A DNA stretch of 64,000 nucleotides from Archangium violaceum Cb vi76. GTDB lineage: Bacteria; Myxococcota; Myxococcia; Myxococcales; Myxococcaceae. The position numbers were made by a program, and so were the translations under genes. Numbering within the stretch: position 1 is the stretch's first letter; each line of letters starts with the position of its first letter. The stretch covers positions 62,001-126,000 of the forward strand of contig NZ_JPMI01000289.1 in the NCBI RefSeq assembly GCF_000733295.1, given 5' to 3'. Below are positions 1-9,576 of the stretch, piece by piece. Under the pieces are notes generated by a model. The model searched no databases. It saw only the letters and a program-made list of their open reading frames with translations, and had not been told where the DNA came from.

Positions 1-18
1 CCCCACGAGCCCGGTACC

Positions 19-435
19 GTGCGCCCCCCTCCCCAGCTCCCCGTGCGGCTCGCCGAGTTGACGCCTGAACGCTCGCTCGTCTTCGAGTCGCAGGGGCGAT
101 TGTTCGGTCTCCCACTGTCCTGGGTGTCGCAGGTGGTGATGCGCGGGCCCGCCTTCAGCGCGCTGCCCGGGAAGAGTGGGGCGGTCGCGGGCGTCATGCC
201 CCATGGACAGGCCCTCTGGCCGCTGTACTCGGCTCCGGCGCTGCTGGGGGGCGCCTCCCGGGCGGAGGACTTCCTGGTGCTCGCCGAGGTGGAGGGCCGG
301 AGCCTGGGCCTGTGCGCCTCGCGCGTGCTGGGCGTCCACCCCCGCTTCGAGCCCGCAGGGGAGCCGGGGGAGTTCATCGCGCCGGGAGTCCCCGGACCCG
401 TGCTCTTTCTGGACCTGCGGCGCATGTTTTCTTGA
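19..435 (+). CDS. CheW-like domain protein (possibly partial at 5' end)
   Basis: A 138-residue protein that looks like a single CheW-like fold: an opening beta strand (SLVFESQGRLFGLPL), a segment near residues 45-60 (SALPGKSGAVAGVMPHG) matching the CheW pattern of small-residue turns around a 'G...G' loop, and a second half (FLVLAEVEGRSLGLCASRV) typical of the second CheW sub-barrel. CheW proteins link chemoreceptors to a CheA kinase in the cytoplasm. The frame is open to the left edge of the window, so the GTG used here may be internal and the true start may lie upstream. The next gene downstream is a RomR-like polarity regulator, which would fit a motility context. Family assignment is fairly good; the specific pathway is unknown. 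Confidence 0.6.
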   Translation: MRPPPQLPVRLAELTPERSLVFESQGRLFGLPLSWVSQVVMRGPAFSALPGKSGAVAGVMPHGQALWPLYSAPALLGGASRAEDFLVLAEVEGRSLGLCASRVLGVHPRFEPAGEPGEFIAPGVPGPVLFLDLRRMFS

Positions 436-451
436 GCAGCCGCTTGTTTTC

Positions 452-480
452 TTGAAGGCCCGGGTGCCGAACCGTAAGCT
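452..480 (+). promoter_or_regulatory. Candidate sigma-70-type promoter for romR
   Basis: TTGAAG (452-457) and TAAGCT (475-480) are separated by 17 bp in the 123-bp gap between the CheW-like gene and romR. The fit to the vegetative consensus is partial. A start near 487 would give a leader of about 70 nt before the romR ATG at 559. This is pattern matching only. Confidence 0.35.
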
Positions 481-558
481 GCCCGGCTTGATAGTGGGAC
501 CCAGAGTCCCGATTTCTCACCGAATTCCAGGGGGTTTGGACCCCCGAGGCCCGAACCG

Positions 559-1636
559 ATGCCCAAGAATCTGCTGGTCGCCGATGACTCGCTCACCATC
601 CGCAAGGTGATCGGGATGATCTTCGCGACCGAGGACTTTCAGGTCACCGCGGTCGACAACGGGCTGGACGCCATCACCCGGTCGCGCGAGCTGCGGCCGG
701 ACGTGGTGCTCGCGGATGTGATGATGCCGGGCAAGAACGGCTACGAAGTCTGCGAGGCACTCAAGAATGATCCGGCCACGCAGAGCATCCCCGTGATGTT
801 GCTGGCCGGTACCTTCGAGGCCTTTGACGAGGCCCGTGCGCGTGCGGCCAGAGCGGACGACCACATCACCAAGCCCTTCGAGAGCCAGGTGCTCCTGGAC
901 AAGGTGAAGACGCTGGTGGGTCAGAAGTCCAACACCATGCCCGCTTCCGCCGCCACCCAGGTCATCGCTTCTGGTGGCCCCTCCGCCGTCGCGCAGCCGC
1001 AGCGTCCCGCCGGTCCTCCGGGTCCTGGTGGGCCGCGTCCGCCGGGGCCGGGCATGCCGCCGGGACCGGGTGTCCCCCCGGGTCCAGGTGCGCCGGGCAT
1101 GGCTCGCCCGCCGGGACCGGGCATGCCGCCGCCGGGTGCTCGTCCGGGAATGCCCGGGGCCGGGCATGCCGCCGGGGCCGGGTGCTCCGGGCATGACGCG
1201 TCCGGGGATGCCGGGGCCTGGGGCCTCTCCCACCGCTGGCATGCCGACGGGCGGTCTGCCTCGTCCGCCGGGGGCCGCGGCGCTGCCCACGCCGACGCCT
1301 CCCGCCTCCGGCCGTGGCAAGGATCCGTTCGGTCTCGGCGCTCCGGCGCCGCAGCCCGCTCCCGAGGCGCCGGCCGAGGCCGGTGGTCTGGAGGAGCTCT
1401 CGCTCGATGAGCCCGAGCCCATCGCTCCGGCACCGGCCCACACGCCGGCGCCCGTCGCGGAGGCCCGGCACGCTCCCGCATCCGATGGGGGCGAGGCGCA
1501 GCTGCGCGAGGCGCTCTCCAGGGCCTCCCGCGAGGTCATCGAGAAGATCGCCTGGGAGGTCGTTCCCCAGCTGGCCGAGACGATCATCCGCGAGGAGCTG
1601 GAGCGGTTGATCAAGGACCGCGAGACGAAGCACTGA
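559..1636 (+). CDS. romR: RomR-like response regulator, interrupted by a +1 frameshift
   Basis: The N-terminus is a receiver domain (residues 1 to about 120) with acidic pocket DD9-10, phospho-acceptor Asp53 (VLADVMMPG) and the conserved Lys in ITKPFE. It is followed by a Pro/Gly/Met-rich linker and a conserved helical C-terminus (EVIEKIAWEVVPQLAE, ending IREELERLIKDRE). This layout, and Asp53 in particular, matches Myxococcus RomR, which sets front-rear polarity for gliding and pili together with MglA/MglB. The receiver is in frame 1 but the C-terminal half is in frame 2. The switch maps to ATGCCCGGGG at 1150-1159; removing one G restores a continuous protein of about 358 residues. As sequenced, frame 1 runs to a stop at 1410 and loses the C-terminal domain. 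Either a sequence error or a real null allele. SD-like GAGG precedes the ATG. Confidence 0.68.
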
Positions 1637-1667
1637 GATCGACTCTTCATCACTGCTTTTCCACCCC

Positions 1668-1715
1668 GACCGGCCCTCGTCGGGCCGGTCCTTCCACCGG
1701 CCCGCGTGGGCCGGT
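1668..1715 (+). terminator. Tandem hairpins between romR and valS (terminator or attenuator)
   Basis: Two perfect GC hairpins lie back to back: GACCGGCCC (1668-1676) with GGGCCGGTC (1682-1690), and ACCGGCCC (1696-1703) with GGGCCGGT (1708-1715). The second is followed by TCTCGTTTT, like an intrinsic terminator. The 3' arm of the first can also pair with the 5' arm of the second, so alternative structures are possible. The second hairpin ends only 11 nt before the valS ATG and occupies the place where a Shine-Dalgarno would sit. Confidence 0.6.
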
Positions 1716-1726
1716 TCTCGTTTTCC

Positions 1727-4700
1727 ATGAGCGATACGACCGAACTCCCCAAGGCCTATGACCCGAAGGAGGTCGAGGCTCGCTGGTACGCCCACTGGAT
1801 GGAGCGGAACTACTTCCGCGCCGAGGCCACCTCCGACAAGCCTCCCTTCTGCATCGTGCTGCCTCCGCCCAATGTGACGGGCAGCCTTCACCTGGGCCAC
1901 GCGCTCACCGCGACCATCCAGGACATCCTCATCCGGTGGAAGCGCATGAGCGGCTTCAACGCCCTCTGGGTGCCGGGCACGGACCATGCCGGCATCGCCA
2001 CGCAGATGGTGGTGGAGCGCGAGCTCAAGGAGAAGGAGAAGAAGTCCCGCCACGACCTGGGCCGCGAGAAGTTCCTCGAGCGCGTCTGGGAGTGGAAGAA
2101 CAAGTACGGCAACCGCATCCGCGAGCAGCACAAGGTGCTCGGCGCCAGCCTGGACTGGAGCCGCGAGCGCTTCACCATGGATCCGGGTGTCTCGTCCGCG
2201 GTGCGCGAGGTCTTCGTCCGCCTGCACGAAGAGGGCCTCATCTACCGCGCCCAGAAGCTCATCAACTGGTGCCCCTCGTGCCACACCGCGCTCAGCGACC
2301 TGGAGGTCGAGCACGAGGAGAAGCAGGGCTCGCTCTGGCACATCCAGTACCCGGTGAAGGGCAGCGACCGGAAGCTCACCGTCGCCACCACCCGCCCGGA
2401 GACGATGCTCGGCGACACCGCCGTGGCCATCCACCCCGATGACGAGCGCTACCAGGGGCTCGCCGGCCAGTTCGTGGTGCTGCCGCTCACCGGCCGCGAA
2501 ATCCCCATCATCGCCGACGCCGAGCTGGTGGACCCGGCCTTCGGCACCGGCGTGGTGAAGGTGACGCCCGCCCATGACTTCAACGACTACCAGACGGGCC
2601 TGCGGCACCACCTGCCCATGCTCAACGTCCTGGACGAGGCCGCGCGCATCAACAAGGAGGGCGGCGCGTACGCGGGCATGGAGCGCTTCGCCGCGCGCAA
2701 GAAGATCCTCGAGGATCTCACCGCCCAGGGCCTGCTGGAGAAGGAGGAGCCGCACAAGCTGTCCGTCGGCGGCTGCCAGCGCTGCGCCACCGTGGTGGAG
2801 CCGCGCCTGTCTCCGCAGTGGTTCGTGAAGATCGAGCCGCTCGCGAAGCCCGCCATCGAGGCGGTGGAGCAGGGCCGCACGAAGATCATCCCGGAGACGT
2901 GGACGAACACGTACTTCCACTGGATGCGCAACATCCACGACTGGACCATCAGCCGCCAGCTGTGGTGGGGCCACCAGATTCCGGCCTGGTACTGCGCCGA
3001 CTGCAGCCCGCGCCTGGAGGCCACGGGCGGCATCGACTACTCGCGCGCCGAGCCCATCGTCTCGCGCGCGGCGCCGGAGAAGTGCCCCAAGTGCGACAGC
3101 TCGCGCCTGGAGCAGGACCCGGACGTGCTCGACACGTGGTTCTCCTCGGGCTTGTGGCCCTTCAGCACCCTGGGCTGGCCCGAGCAGGCTCCCGAGCTGA
3201 AGACCTTCTACCCGAACTCCGTCATGGAGACGGGTCACGACATCCTCTTCTTCTGGGTCGCCCGGATGATGATGTTCGGCCTGCACTTCATGAAGGACGT
3301 GCCCTTCCGCACCGTGTACCTGCACGCGATGGTGCGCGACGAGAAGGGCGAGAAGATGTCCAAGACGAAGGGGAACGTGATCGATCCCCTCGACATCGTC
3401 CTGGGCGCTCCGGCCGAGCAGCTCAACAAGAACCTGCGCAACAAGTTCCCCCAGGGCATGCCCGCCCACGGCGCGGACGCGCTGCGCTTCACCCTGGCCT
3501 CGCTCACCCAGCAGGGCCGCGACATCAAGCTCTCGCTGGATCGCGTGGCCGGCTACAAGGCCTTCGCCAACAAGCTGTGGAACGCCAGCCGCTTCGCCCT
3601 GATGAACCTGGGCGACTTCACGCTCGACAACCGGCCCATCACCGAGCGCGAGCTCACCCTCGCGGACCGGTGGATCCTCTCCCGGTTGCAGCGCGCCATC
3701 GCGGTGACCCGGACGTCGCTGGATGCCTACGCGTTCGGCGAGGCCGCCTCCACCCTCTACCAGTTCCTCTGGTCCGAGTTCTGCGACTGGTACATCGAGC
3801 TGTCCAAGGGCTCGCTCTACGGCGAGGACCCCAAGGCCAGGGACACCACCCGCGCGGTGCTCGTCTACTGCCTGGACCGCATCCTGCGGTTGCTCCACCC
3901 GTTCATGCCCTTCATCACGGAGGAGATCTGGCAGAAGCTGCCCATGGCGCGGCCGACCGACTCCATCATGCTCGCCTCGTACCCCGAGCCGGAGGCGTCG
4001 CTCGAGGACGCCGCCGCCGAGGCGGAGATGGGACCGGTCATCGCCGCCATCGAGGGCCTGCGCAACATCCGCGGCGAGAGCAACCTGCCTCCCTCGGCCC
4101 GCATCACCGCTTACGTGCAGAGCGCGGATGAGCGCACCCGCGAGCTGCTCGAGCGGTGGCGCGGCTACCTGATGCCCCTGGCTGGCCTGGGCGAGCTGCG
4201 CATCACCGCTCCCGGTTCCAAGCCCGCGCAGTCCGCGGCCTTCGTGGGCCCGCAGATGGAGGTCTTCGTCCCGCTCGCCGGCCTCATCGACGTGGATGCC
4301 GAGCGCGAGCGCCTGACCAAGGAGATCTCCCGCTCCGAGCAGGAAGTGGGCGGCATCCAGCGCAAGCTGGACAACCCCAACTTCGTCGCCAAGGCGCCTC
4401 CGGACGTGGTGGAGAAGGATCGGGCCCGCGTCGAGGAGCTCACGGCGCGCATCTCCAAGCTGCGGGACAGCTTGAAGCGGCTCGAGCCCGATACCAGCAC
4501 GCCTGCCGCGACGGAGACCGCGGCTCCCGAGCCCACGGCCAGCAAGGCGGACGCCGAGGGTGAGGTCGTCAAGGCCGAGGCGGGTGCCGTCGAGGCGGAA
4601 GCCGTGGAGACCGAAGCGGGTGCCGTCGAGGCGAAGAGCTTCGAGGACGAAGACGACGAGGAGTTCGAGGAGATCGGCGAGGAGTTCGACGAGGACGACG

Positions 4701-5125
4701 GGGACGGCCACGCGATCGGGGACACCGAGGCCGGGGAGGCTCAGGCTTCGGCCAGGGCCGAGCGCAAGGGCGTCATCGCCCGGGGCGTGGTGAAGACCCA
4801 GGCCGAGTCCGAGGCCTCGCCTGTCAGGGCTTCGGCGGAGAAGAAGGCCTCCACGAAGAAGGCTCCGGCTCCGAAGCCGGAGTCGGCGGCGAAGAAGGCG
4901 GCTCCCGCGCAGAAGGCAGCGGCCAAGAAGGCGGCCCCTGTGAAGAAGGCAGCGGCGAAGAAGGCTCCAGCCAAGAAGGCGGCTCCGGCGAAGAAGGCCG
5001 CGGTGAAGAAGGCCGCGGCCAAGAAGGCTCCGGCGAAGAAGGCTCCGGCGAAGAAGGCCGTTGCCAGGAAGGCTCCGGCGAAGAAGGCCGCGGCCAAGAA
5101 GGCTCCGGCCAAGGCCCAGCGCTGA
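1727..5125 (+). CDS. valS: Valyl-tRNA synthetase with a histone-H1-like C-terminal tail
   Basis: Class I synthetase that charges tRNA-Val. The HIGH-type motif is HLGH in [13 protein letters not shown] near residue 55 and the KMSKS loop is KMSKT near residue 542. A CP1 editing region lies between them, followed by the anticodon-binding domain and the usual C-terminal coiled coil ([15 protein letters not shown]). Bacterial ValS normally ends there, at about 880-950 residues. Here about 200 more follow: an acidic stretch (roughly 930-1010) and then a run of Lys/Ala/Pro repeats (KKAPAKKAA type, 4840-5122 in DNA) resembling histone H1 or AlgP tails. I chose ATG 1727 over the upstream GTG 1706 because homology starts just after it ([12 protein letters not shown]). 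No Shine-Dalgarno is visible because hairpins fill that position. Length from 1727 is 1132 residues. Confidence 0.95.
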   Translation: MSDTTELPKAYDPKEVEARWYAHWMERNYFRAEATSDKPPFCIVLPPPNVTGSLHLGHALTATIQDILIRWKRMSGFNALWVPGTDHAGIATQMVVERELKEKEKKSRHDLGREKFLERVWEWKNKYGNRIREQHKVLGASLDWSRERFTMDPGVSSAVREVFVRLHEEGLIYRAQKLINWCPSCHTALSDLEVEHEEKQGSLWHIQYPVKGSDRKLTVATTRPETMLGDTAVAIHPDDERYQGLAGQFVVLPLTGREIPIIADAELVDPAFGTGVVKVTPAHDFNDYQTGLRHHLPMLNVLDEAARINKEGGAYAGMERFAARKKILEDLTAQGLLEKEEPHKLSVGGCQRCATVVEPRLSPQWFVKIEPLAKPAIEAVEQGRTKIIPETWTNTYFHWMRNIHDWTISRQLWWGHQIPAWYCADCSPRLEATGGIDYSRAEPIVSRAAPEKCPKCDSSRLEQDPDVLDTWFSSGLWPFSTLGWPEQAPELKTFYPNSVMETGHDILFFWVARMMMFGLHFMKDVPFRTVYLHAMVRDEKGEKMSKTKGNVIDPLDIVLGAPAEQLNKNLRNKFPQGMPAHGADALRFTLASLTQQGRDIKLSLDRVAGYKAFANKLWNASRFALMNLGDFTLDNRPITERELTLADRWILSRLQRAIAVTRTSLDAYAFGEAASTLYQFLWSEFCDWYIELSKGSLYGEDPKARDTTRAVLVYCLDRILRLLHPFMPFITEEIWQKLPMARPTDSIMLASYPEPEASLEDAAAEAEMGPVIAAIEGLRNIRGESNLPPSARITAYVQSADERTRELLERWRGYLMPLAGLGELRITAPGSKPAQSAAFVGPQMEVFVPLAGLIDVDAERERLTKEISRSEQEVGGIQRKLDNPNFVAKAPPDVVEKDRARVEELTARISKLRDSLKRLEPDTSTPAATETAAPEPTASKADAEGEVVKAEAGAVEAEAVETEAGAVEAKSFEDEDDEEFEEIGEEFDEDDGDGHAIGDTEAGEAQASARAERKGVIARGVVKTQAESEASPVRASAEKKASTKKAPAPKPESAAKKAAPAQKAAAKKAAPVKKAAAKKAPAKKAAPAKKAAVKKAAAKKAPAKKAPAKKAVARKAPAKKAAAKKAPAKAQR

Positions 5126-5148
5126 GCTCGATCGGAGACCCGACTCAC

Positions 5149-5991
5149 ATGGATGCCTTCCTGGATCGCCTCATCTCGCTCGCCCTCGAGGAAGACCTCG
5201 GGGCGGCGGGGGACATCACCACCGAAGCCCTCGTTCCCGCGGACGCCCAGGGCTCCGCCGAGCTGATCGCCAAGGAGCGGCTCGTGCTCGCCGGGCTGGA
5301 CACCTTCGCCCGCGTCTTCGTGCGCGTGGATCCCGACGTCAAGGTCGAGCTCCTCGCGCGCGATGGGCAGGAGGTACAACCCAAGGCCCTGGTGGCCCGG
5401 GTTCACGGCCGCATGCGCGCGCTCCTCACCGCCGAGCGCACCGCCCTCAACATCATCCAGCGCACCTCGGGCATGGCCACCATGGCTCAGCAGGTCATGT
5501 CCGCGGTGCGCGGCACGAAGCTGCGGATCCTCGACACGCGGAAAACAGCCCCCGGCATGCGCTCGCTGTCCAAGCAGGCCGTGAAGGCCGGTGGTGCCTT
5601 CAACCACCGCTTCGGCCTCTTCGATGGTGTCCTCATCAAGGACAACCACATCGCGGCCGTGGGCGGCTCCGTCCGCGAGGCGCTCCGCCGCGCTCGCACC
5701 AATGCGCCCCAGTTGGTGAAGATCGAGATCGAGGTCACCAACCTCGATCAGCTCGCCGAGGCGCTGGAGGAGGGCGCGGACGTGGTGATGCTCGACAACA
5801 TGGACGACGAGCAGATCCGCCGCGCCGTGGAGCTCACGGCCGGCCGCATCCCGCTCGAGGTGTCTGGCGGCATCACCCTGGAGCGCCTGCCCCGTCTGGC
5901 GAAGCTCGGCGTGGACTTCGTGTCCATGGGCGCGCTCACCCACTCGGCGCGCGCCATGGACCTGTCCCTGGAGATCGTCCAGGCGCGGTAG
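5149..5991 (+). CDS. nadC: Nicotinate-nucleotide pyrophosphorylase (quinolinate phosphoribosyltransferase)
   Basis: This enzyme converts quinolinate and PRPP to nicotinate mononucleotide in de novo NAD synthesis. The 280-residue length is normal for the family. Recognisable motifs are LEEDLGAAGDITTEAL at the N-terminus, ALNIIQRTSGMAT, the substrate-binding LDTRKTAPGMR, GVLIKDNHI, VMLDNM and the C-terminal VSGGI phosphate-binding turn. The gene starts 23 bp after valS on the same strand, so the two are probably co-transcribed. It ends 9 bp from the convergent phosphatase gene. Confidence 0.95.
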   Translation: MDAFLDRLISLALEEDLGAAGDITTEALVPADAQGSAELIAKERLVLAGLDTFARVFVRVDPDVKVELLARDGQEVQPKALVARVHGRMRALLTAERTALNIIQRTSGMATMAQQVMSAVRGTKLRILDTRKTAPGMRSLSKQAVKAGGAFNHRFGLFDGVLIKDNHIAAVGGSVREALRRARTNAPQLVKIEIEVTNLDQLAEALEEGADVVMLDNMDDEQIRRAVELTAGRIPLEVSGGITLERLPRLAKLGVDFVSMGALTHSARAMDLSLEIVQAR

Positions 5992-6000
5992 GCCGTCCGC

Positions 6001-7617
6001 TCAGCGGCTGGGGACGAGGGCCTCGTAACGGGGCTCTCCCTCGGCCGACGCGGGGAGGTTCATCTCCAGCACCGCCGACACGGTGGGCGCCACGTCCGTG
6101 GTGCTGATCTCCCGGGGGTAGATGCCCGGCTTCACTCCCTTGCCCGCCAGGATGACGGGCACGAGCTGGTCGTACGCGTACGGCGTGCCGTGGTTGGTGC
6201 CAACGGACTCGGTGCTGATGACGTGGAAGGGCTTCACCACGAAGAGCACGTCGCCGCTGCGTCCCGGGTAGTAGCCCCGCCGCATGGGCTCCACCAGCCC
6301 CGCCACGTCCGGCGTCGTGTAGAGGTCATCGCTCGCCACCGCCAGCGTGATGGCCGGCTGCTTCACCAGCCAGGCCGCCGCGGCCCGCCGCACCGCCGCC
6401 CCGTCCACCTTGCCGCCCTCCAGCGTCTTGCCGCCCAGGTACACGTCCAGCTCCTCGACGGTGGCGGTGATGTCCCCGCCGAACTGCGCCCGCAGCGCCT
6501 CGGTCAGCCCCTTGGAGAGGGCGCGCGGATCCACCCGCTCGGCCCCCACGCCCGAGGCCGCCCAGTGCTCGGGCACCGCCGCGCCGCCGTGGTCCGCCGA
6601 GAGCACCACCAGCAGGTTGGCCCGCCCACCGGCGGCACGCTCGGCCAGGGCCACCAGGTCTCCCACCGCCTTGTCCAGCCGCTGCATCGTGTCCTGCATC
6701 TCCCACGAGTTGGGGCCGTACTGGTGGAAGACGCGATCCGTGGCGCTGAAGCTCACCGCGAGCACGTCCGGCACCTCGTCCTTGCCCAGGCCCTCTCCCT
6801 CGATGGCCGCCCGGGCCGCCTTCACCACCAGGTCCAGGGACAGGGGAGAAATGGCGAAGGCCGTATAGGACTGGGGGCCAGGGGAGGGGAGGCCACCGGT
6901 GAGGGGATGCGGGAAGACACGCCCCAGCCCGTAGTGCTCGCCCTCGTAGGGCCGATCATCCTCCCCCACGTACGCGGTGCGGGGCAGCAGCGGCTCCCAC
7001 GTCTTGTTGAACCACGCGGCGGTGGGGTTGGCGGCGTTGAAGGCCTTCAGCCAGTCCGGCAGCTCCTTCGTATACCAGGTGCCCGTGGTGAACTTTCCCA
7101 CCGTCTCGTCGAACCAGTAGGCCTGCCCGAGCCGGCCGGCCAGCGGAATGGCCGATCGCGCCTTGCCCGACAATGCGATCACCTTGCCCTGCTCCTGCGT
7201 GGACAACCGCAGCCGGTCCGCGAACGTCTCCGCCATGAGGTTGGCCGGGCTCACGTCCTCCATGGAGAGGGGCGCTTCCAACACCGGGTGCGCGGGATCC
7301 GGGAAGACGCGCTCGGGCTTGCCCGTGGCCCGGTCGATGATCCGGTTGTCCACGATGCCGTGACGCCAGGGGTTGGCCCCCGTGGCCAGGGTGGTGTGGC
7401 CCGGCGCGGTGCGCGGCTTGGCGTAGCCATAGCGCGCGTACGGGTAGAAGGCCCCCGAGTCGATGAGCCGCCGCAGCCCTCCCTTGAGGCGAGGCTTCGA
7501 GCGCAGCAGCAGATCCGAGCCCAGCGCGTCCACGGTGATGAAGAGCGTCAGCCGGGGGGGCGCCGCCAGGGCGGGTAGGGCGGTGAGCAGCAGCAGCAGG
7601 GACAGGGTGCGGAGCAT
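6001..7617 (-). CDS. Secreted alkaline-phosphatase-superfamily enzyme (PafA/PhoK-like)
   Basis: A 538-residue protein with a clean signal peptide (LRTLSLLLLLTALPALA), so it is likely periplasmic or secreted. The mature part belongs to the type I phosphodiesterase / alkaline phosphatase superfamily: FITVDALGSDLL supplies the first metal-binding Asp, PRTAPGHTTLATGANPW carries the likely Thr nucleophile, FSATDRVFHQYG and LSADHGG give further metal ligands, and TNHGTPYAYDQ the last His. It resembles the Thr-nucleophile, zinc-dependent PafA-type phosphatases. The ATG at 7617 was preferred over 7686 because it begins the signal peptide and GGAGG lies just upstream. The natural substrate cannot be read from sequence. 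The gene stands alone on this strand, divergent from the thioesterase gene. Confidence 0.85.
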   Translation of the reverse strand: MLRTLSLLLLLTALPALAAPPRLTLFITVDALGSDLLLRSKPRLKGGLRRLIDSGAFYPYARYGYAKPRTAPGHTTLATGANPWRHGIVDNRIIDRATGKPERVFPDPAHPVLEAPLSMEDVSPANLMAETFADRLRLSTQEQGKVIALSGKARSAIPLAGRLGQAYWFDETVGKFTTGTWYTKELPDWLKAFNAANPTAAWFNKTWEPLLPRTAYVGEDDRPYEGEHYGLGRVFPHPLTGGLPSPGPQSYTAFAISPLSLDLVVKAARAAIEGEGLGKDEVPDVLAVSFSATDRVFHQYGPNSWEMQDTMQRLDKAVGDLVALAERAAGGRANLLVVLSADHGGAAVPEHWAASGVGAERVDPRALSKGLTEALRAQFGGDITATVEELDVYLGGKTLEGGKVDGAAVRRAAAAWLVKQPAITLAVASDDLYTTPDVAGLVEPMRRGYYPGRSGDVLFVVKPFHVISTESVGTNHGTPYAYDQLVPVILAGKGVKPGIYPREISTTDVAPTVSAVLEMNLPASAEGEPRYEALVPSR

Positions 7618-7713
7618 GGAGATGGATCCTCCATGCCTCCTGCTCAGAAGCAACCAACTCCCGCGCCCCATGCTTTCCGGGCGCACACTCCCCTGTTACG
7701 GTCGCCGCGACTC

Positions 7714-8115
7714 ATGGTCGAAGCACGAATCCGAGTGATCTACGGCGACACGGACCAGATGGGGGTCGTGTATTACGCCAATTATTTCCGCTACTTCGAG
7801 TTCGCCCGCAGCGAGTACTTCCGTGCCCGCGGAGGCAGCTACCGCGAGGTGGAGCGCGAGGGGCTGGCCCTGCCCGTGGTGGAGGCCACTGCCTCCTATA
7901 AGTCCCCCGCTCGCTACGAGGACATGCTGCTCGTGCGTGCCCGGGTGAGCGAGGTAAAGCGCGTGTCGCTGACGTTCACCTACGAGATCTTCCGCGAGGG
8001 GGGCCCGGATACCCTCCTGTGCACCGGGCGCACCGTGCACGCCTGCGTGGGCCGCGACGGCAAGCCCACCCGCCTGCCGGACGCGGTCGTGCGCCTGTTG
8101 CACGCAGCGCCCTGA
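7714..8115 (+). CDS. YbgC-type acyl-CoA thioesterase (4HBT hotdog fold)
   Basis: A 133-residue single hotdog-domain protein. YGDTDQMGVVYYANY is the 4HBT signature with catalytic-type Asp14, followed by the long helix (RYFEFARSEYF) that packs in the hotdog. YbgC-family enzymes hydrolyse acyl-CoA or acyl-ACP thioesters in the cytoplasm and are often linked to the Tol-Pal system, but no tol genes are present here, so that role is not supported by context. The start is ATG 7714; the open frame extends to 7633 but homology begins at MVEARIRVIYGD. It is divergent from the phosphatase gene, leaving 96 bp for two promoters. Confidence 0.87.
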   Translation: MVEARIRVIYGDTDQMGVVYYANYFRYFEFARSEYFRARGGSYREVEREGLALPVVEATASYKSPARYEDMLLVRARVSEVKRVSLTFTYEIFREGGPDTLLCTGRTVHACVGRDGKPTRLPDAVVRLLHAAP

Positions 8116-8154
8116 GTCCCCACTTCTTCACGTCGTTTCCAAGGAGACACCACA

Positions 8155-9120
8155 ATGGATCGCAACCTGGCAATGGAGGCCGTGCGCGTCACCGAGATGG
8201 CGGCCATCGCCTCCGCCCGGCTCATGGGCCGCGGCCACAAGAACGAGTCGGATCAGGCCGCCGTGGACGCCATGCGCCGGGCCTTCGACGCCCTGCAGAT
8301 TCAGGGCACGGTGGTCATCGGCGAGGGCGAGCGCGATGAGGCCCCCATGCTCTACATCGGCGAGAAGGTGGGCCGGCGCAACCCGGAGGATCCGGAGGTG
8401 GACATCGCGTTGGATCCGCTCGAGGGCACCAACCTGTGCGCCTACGGACGTCCGGGCAGCATCTCCGTGGTGGCCATGGCCGGCAAGGGCAAGCTGCTCA
8501 ACGCGCCGGACACCTACATGGAGAAGATCGCCGTGGGCCCCCGCGCCCGGGGCGCCATCGACCTGCGCCGCACCGCCACCGAGAACCTCCACGCCATCGC
8601 GGAGCGGATGAAGGTCTACGTGGCGGACCTCACCGTGGTCATCCTCGACCGGGAGCGGCACGCGGACCTCATCAAGGAGGTGCGGGCCGCGGGCGCGCGC
8701 ATCCGCCTCATCGATGACGGGGACGTGGCCGGCGGCATCGCCACCTGCTTCGAGGACACCGGCGTGGACGTGCTGATGGGCATCGGCGGCGCTCCCGAGG
8801 GCGTCATCACCGCCGCGGCCATCCGCTCGACGGGCGGCGACATGCAGGGCCGCCTGGTGCCTCGCAACAGCGATGAGATCGCCCGCGCCAGGCGCATGGG
8901 CATCACCGACATGTCGAAGATCTACACGGCCGAGGAGCTGGCCGGCGGCGAGGTCATGTTCGCCGCCTCCGGCGTCACCACCGGCGACTTCCTGCGCGGC
9001 GTGCGCTTCTTCGGCAACGGCTGCGAGACGCACTCGGTGGTCATGCGCAGCAAGACCGGCACGGTGCGTTTCATCCAGTCTCGTCACCGCTTGGACAGCA
9101 AGCCGGGTTACAACTTCTAG
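8155..9120 (+). CDS. glpX: Class II fructose-1,6-bisphosphatase
   Basis: GlpX-type phosphatase that removes the 1-phosphate of fructose 1,6-bisphosphate in gluconeogenesis. The 321-residue length is close to the roughly 330 of known GlpX proteins. Metal and substrate motifs are clear: NESDQAAVDAMR, VVIGEGERDEAPMLYIGE, the Li-sensitive-phosphatase type DPLEGTNLC, and GIGGAPEGVITAAA in the C-terminal half. AAGGAG lies 10 nt before the ATG. It sits between the thioesterase (39 bp upstream) and the SRPBCC gene (27 bp downstream) and may be co-transcribed with them. Confidence 0.95.
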   Translation: MDRNLAMEAVRVTEMAAIASARLMGRGHKNESDQAAVDAMRRAFDALQIQGTVVIGEGERDEAPMLYIGEKVGRRNPEDPEVDIALDPLEGTNLCAYGRPGSISVVAMAGKGKLLNAPDTYMEKIAVGPRARGAIDLRRTATENLHAIAERMKVYVADLTVVILDRERHADLIKEVRAAGARIRLIDDGDVAGGIATCFEDTGVDVLMGIGGAPEGVITAAAIRSTGGDMQGRLVPRNSDEIARARRMGITDMSKIYTAEELAGGEVMFAASGVTTGDFLRGVRFFGNGCETHSVVMRSKTGTVRFIQSRHRLDSKPGYNF

Positions 9121-9147
9121 GCAACCCCCATCGAGGAGACCCGCACC

Positions 9148-9576
9148 ATGCCTGGCGCCTCACGGAGCATCGTCGTCAACGCCCCGCCCGAGAAGGTCTA
9201 CGACATCGTCACCAACTATGACCGCTACCCCGAGTGGCTCGACGAGGTGAAGAAGATCCGCACCTCGGACCGCAAGGGCGACGAGGTGAAGGTCCACTAC
9301 GAGGTGGACTTCAAGATCAAGACCATCCGCTACACCATCCTCGCCCGCGAGGAGAAGCCCAAGCGGATGTCCTGGTCCTTCGTGGAGGGCGAGGTGATGA
9401 AGGACAACAAGGGCAGCTGGGTGCTGGAGCCGGAGGGCGAGGGCCGCACCAAGGTCACCTACAGCGTGGATGTGGCCGTGGGCCCCCTGGTTCCCAAGGC
9501 CATCCTCAACGCCCTGGTGGACCAGTCGCTGCCGAAGATGCTGGACGCCCTCAAGCGCCGGTCCGAGGGCGCCTAG
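9148..9576 (+). CDS. SRPBCC / polyketide-cyclase-like (START-fold) protein
   Basis: A 142-residue protein with the START/SRPBCC fold pattern: SIVVNAPPEKVYDIVTNYDRYPEWL at the N-terminus, an antiparallel sheet in the middle (VHYEVDFKIKTIRYT), WSFVEGEVMKDNKGSW, and a long C-terminal helix with ALVDQSLPKMLDALKRR. Relatives include COQ10-like lipid carriers and polyketide cyclases that bind hydrophobic ligands in a deep pocket. Which ligand is bound here cannot be told. GAGGAG lies about 10 nt before the ATG. It probably forms one transcript with glpX. It is not a membrane protein. Confidence 0.8.
   Translation: MPGASRSIVVNAPPEKVYDIVTNYDRYPEWLDEVKKIRTSDRKGDEVKVHYEVDFKIKTIRYTILAREEKPKRMSWSFVEGEVMKDNKGSWVLEPEGEGRTKVTYSVDVAVGPLVPKAILNALVDQSLPKMLDALKRRSEGA

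Noticed and set aside
1640-1726. T-box riboswitch upstream of valS
   Set aside because: No T-box sequence or specifier-loop layout is visible; only two short GC hairpins are present.
962-4711. A 1249-codon open frame on the minus strand
   Set aside because: It lies opposite romR and valS; it is a high-GC shadow, Leu/Val/Ala/Arg/His-rich without any domain.
4840-5122. Separate histone-like gene fused by misassembly to valS
   Set aside because: The frame is continuous through the acidic linker, with no start codon or Shine-Dalgarno before the repeats; kept as a tail of valS.
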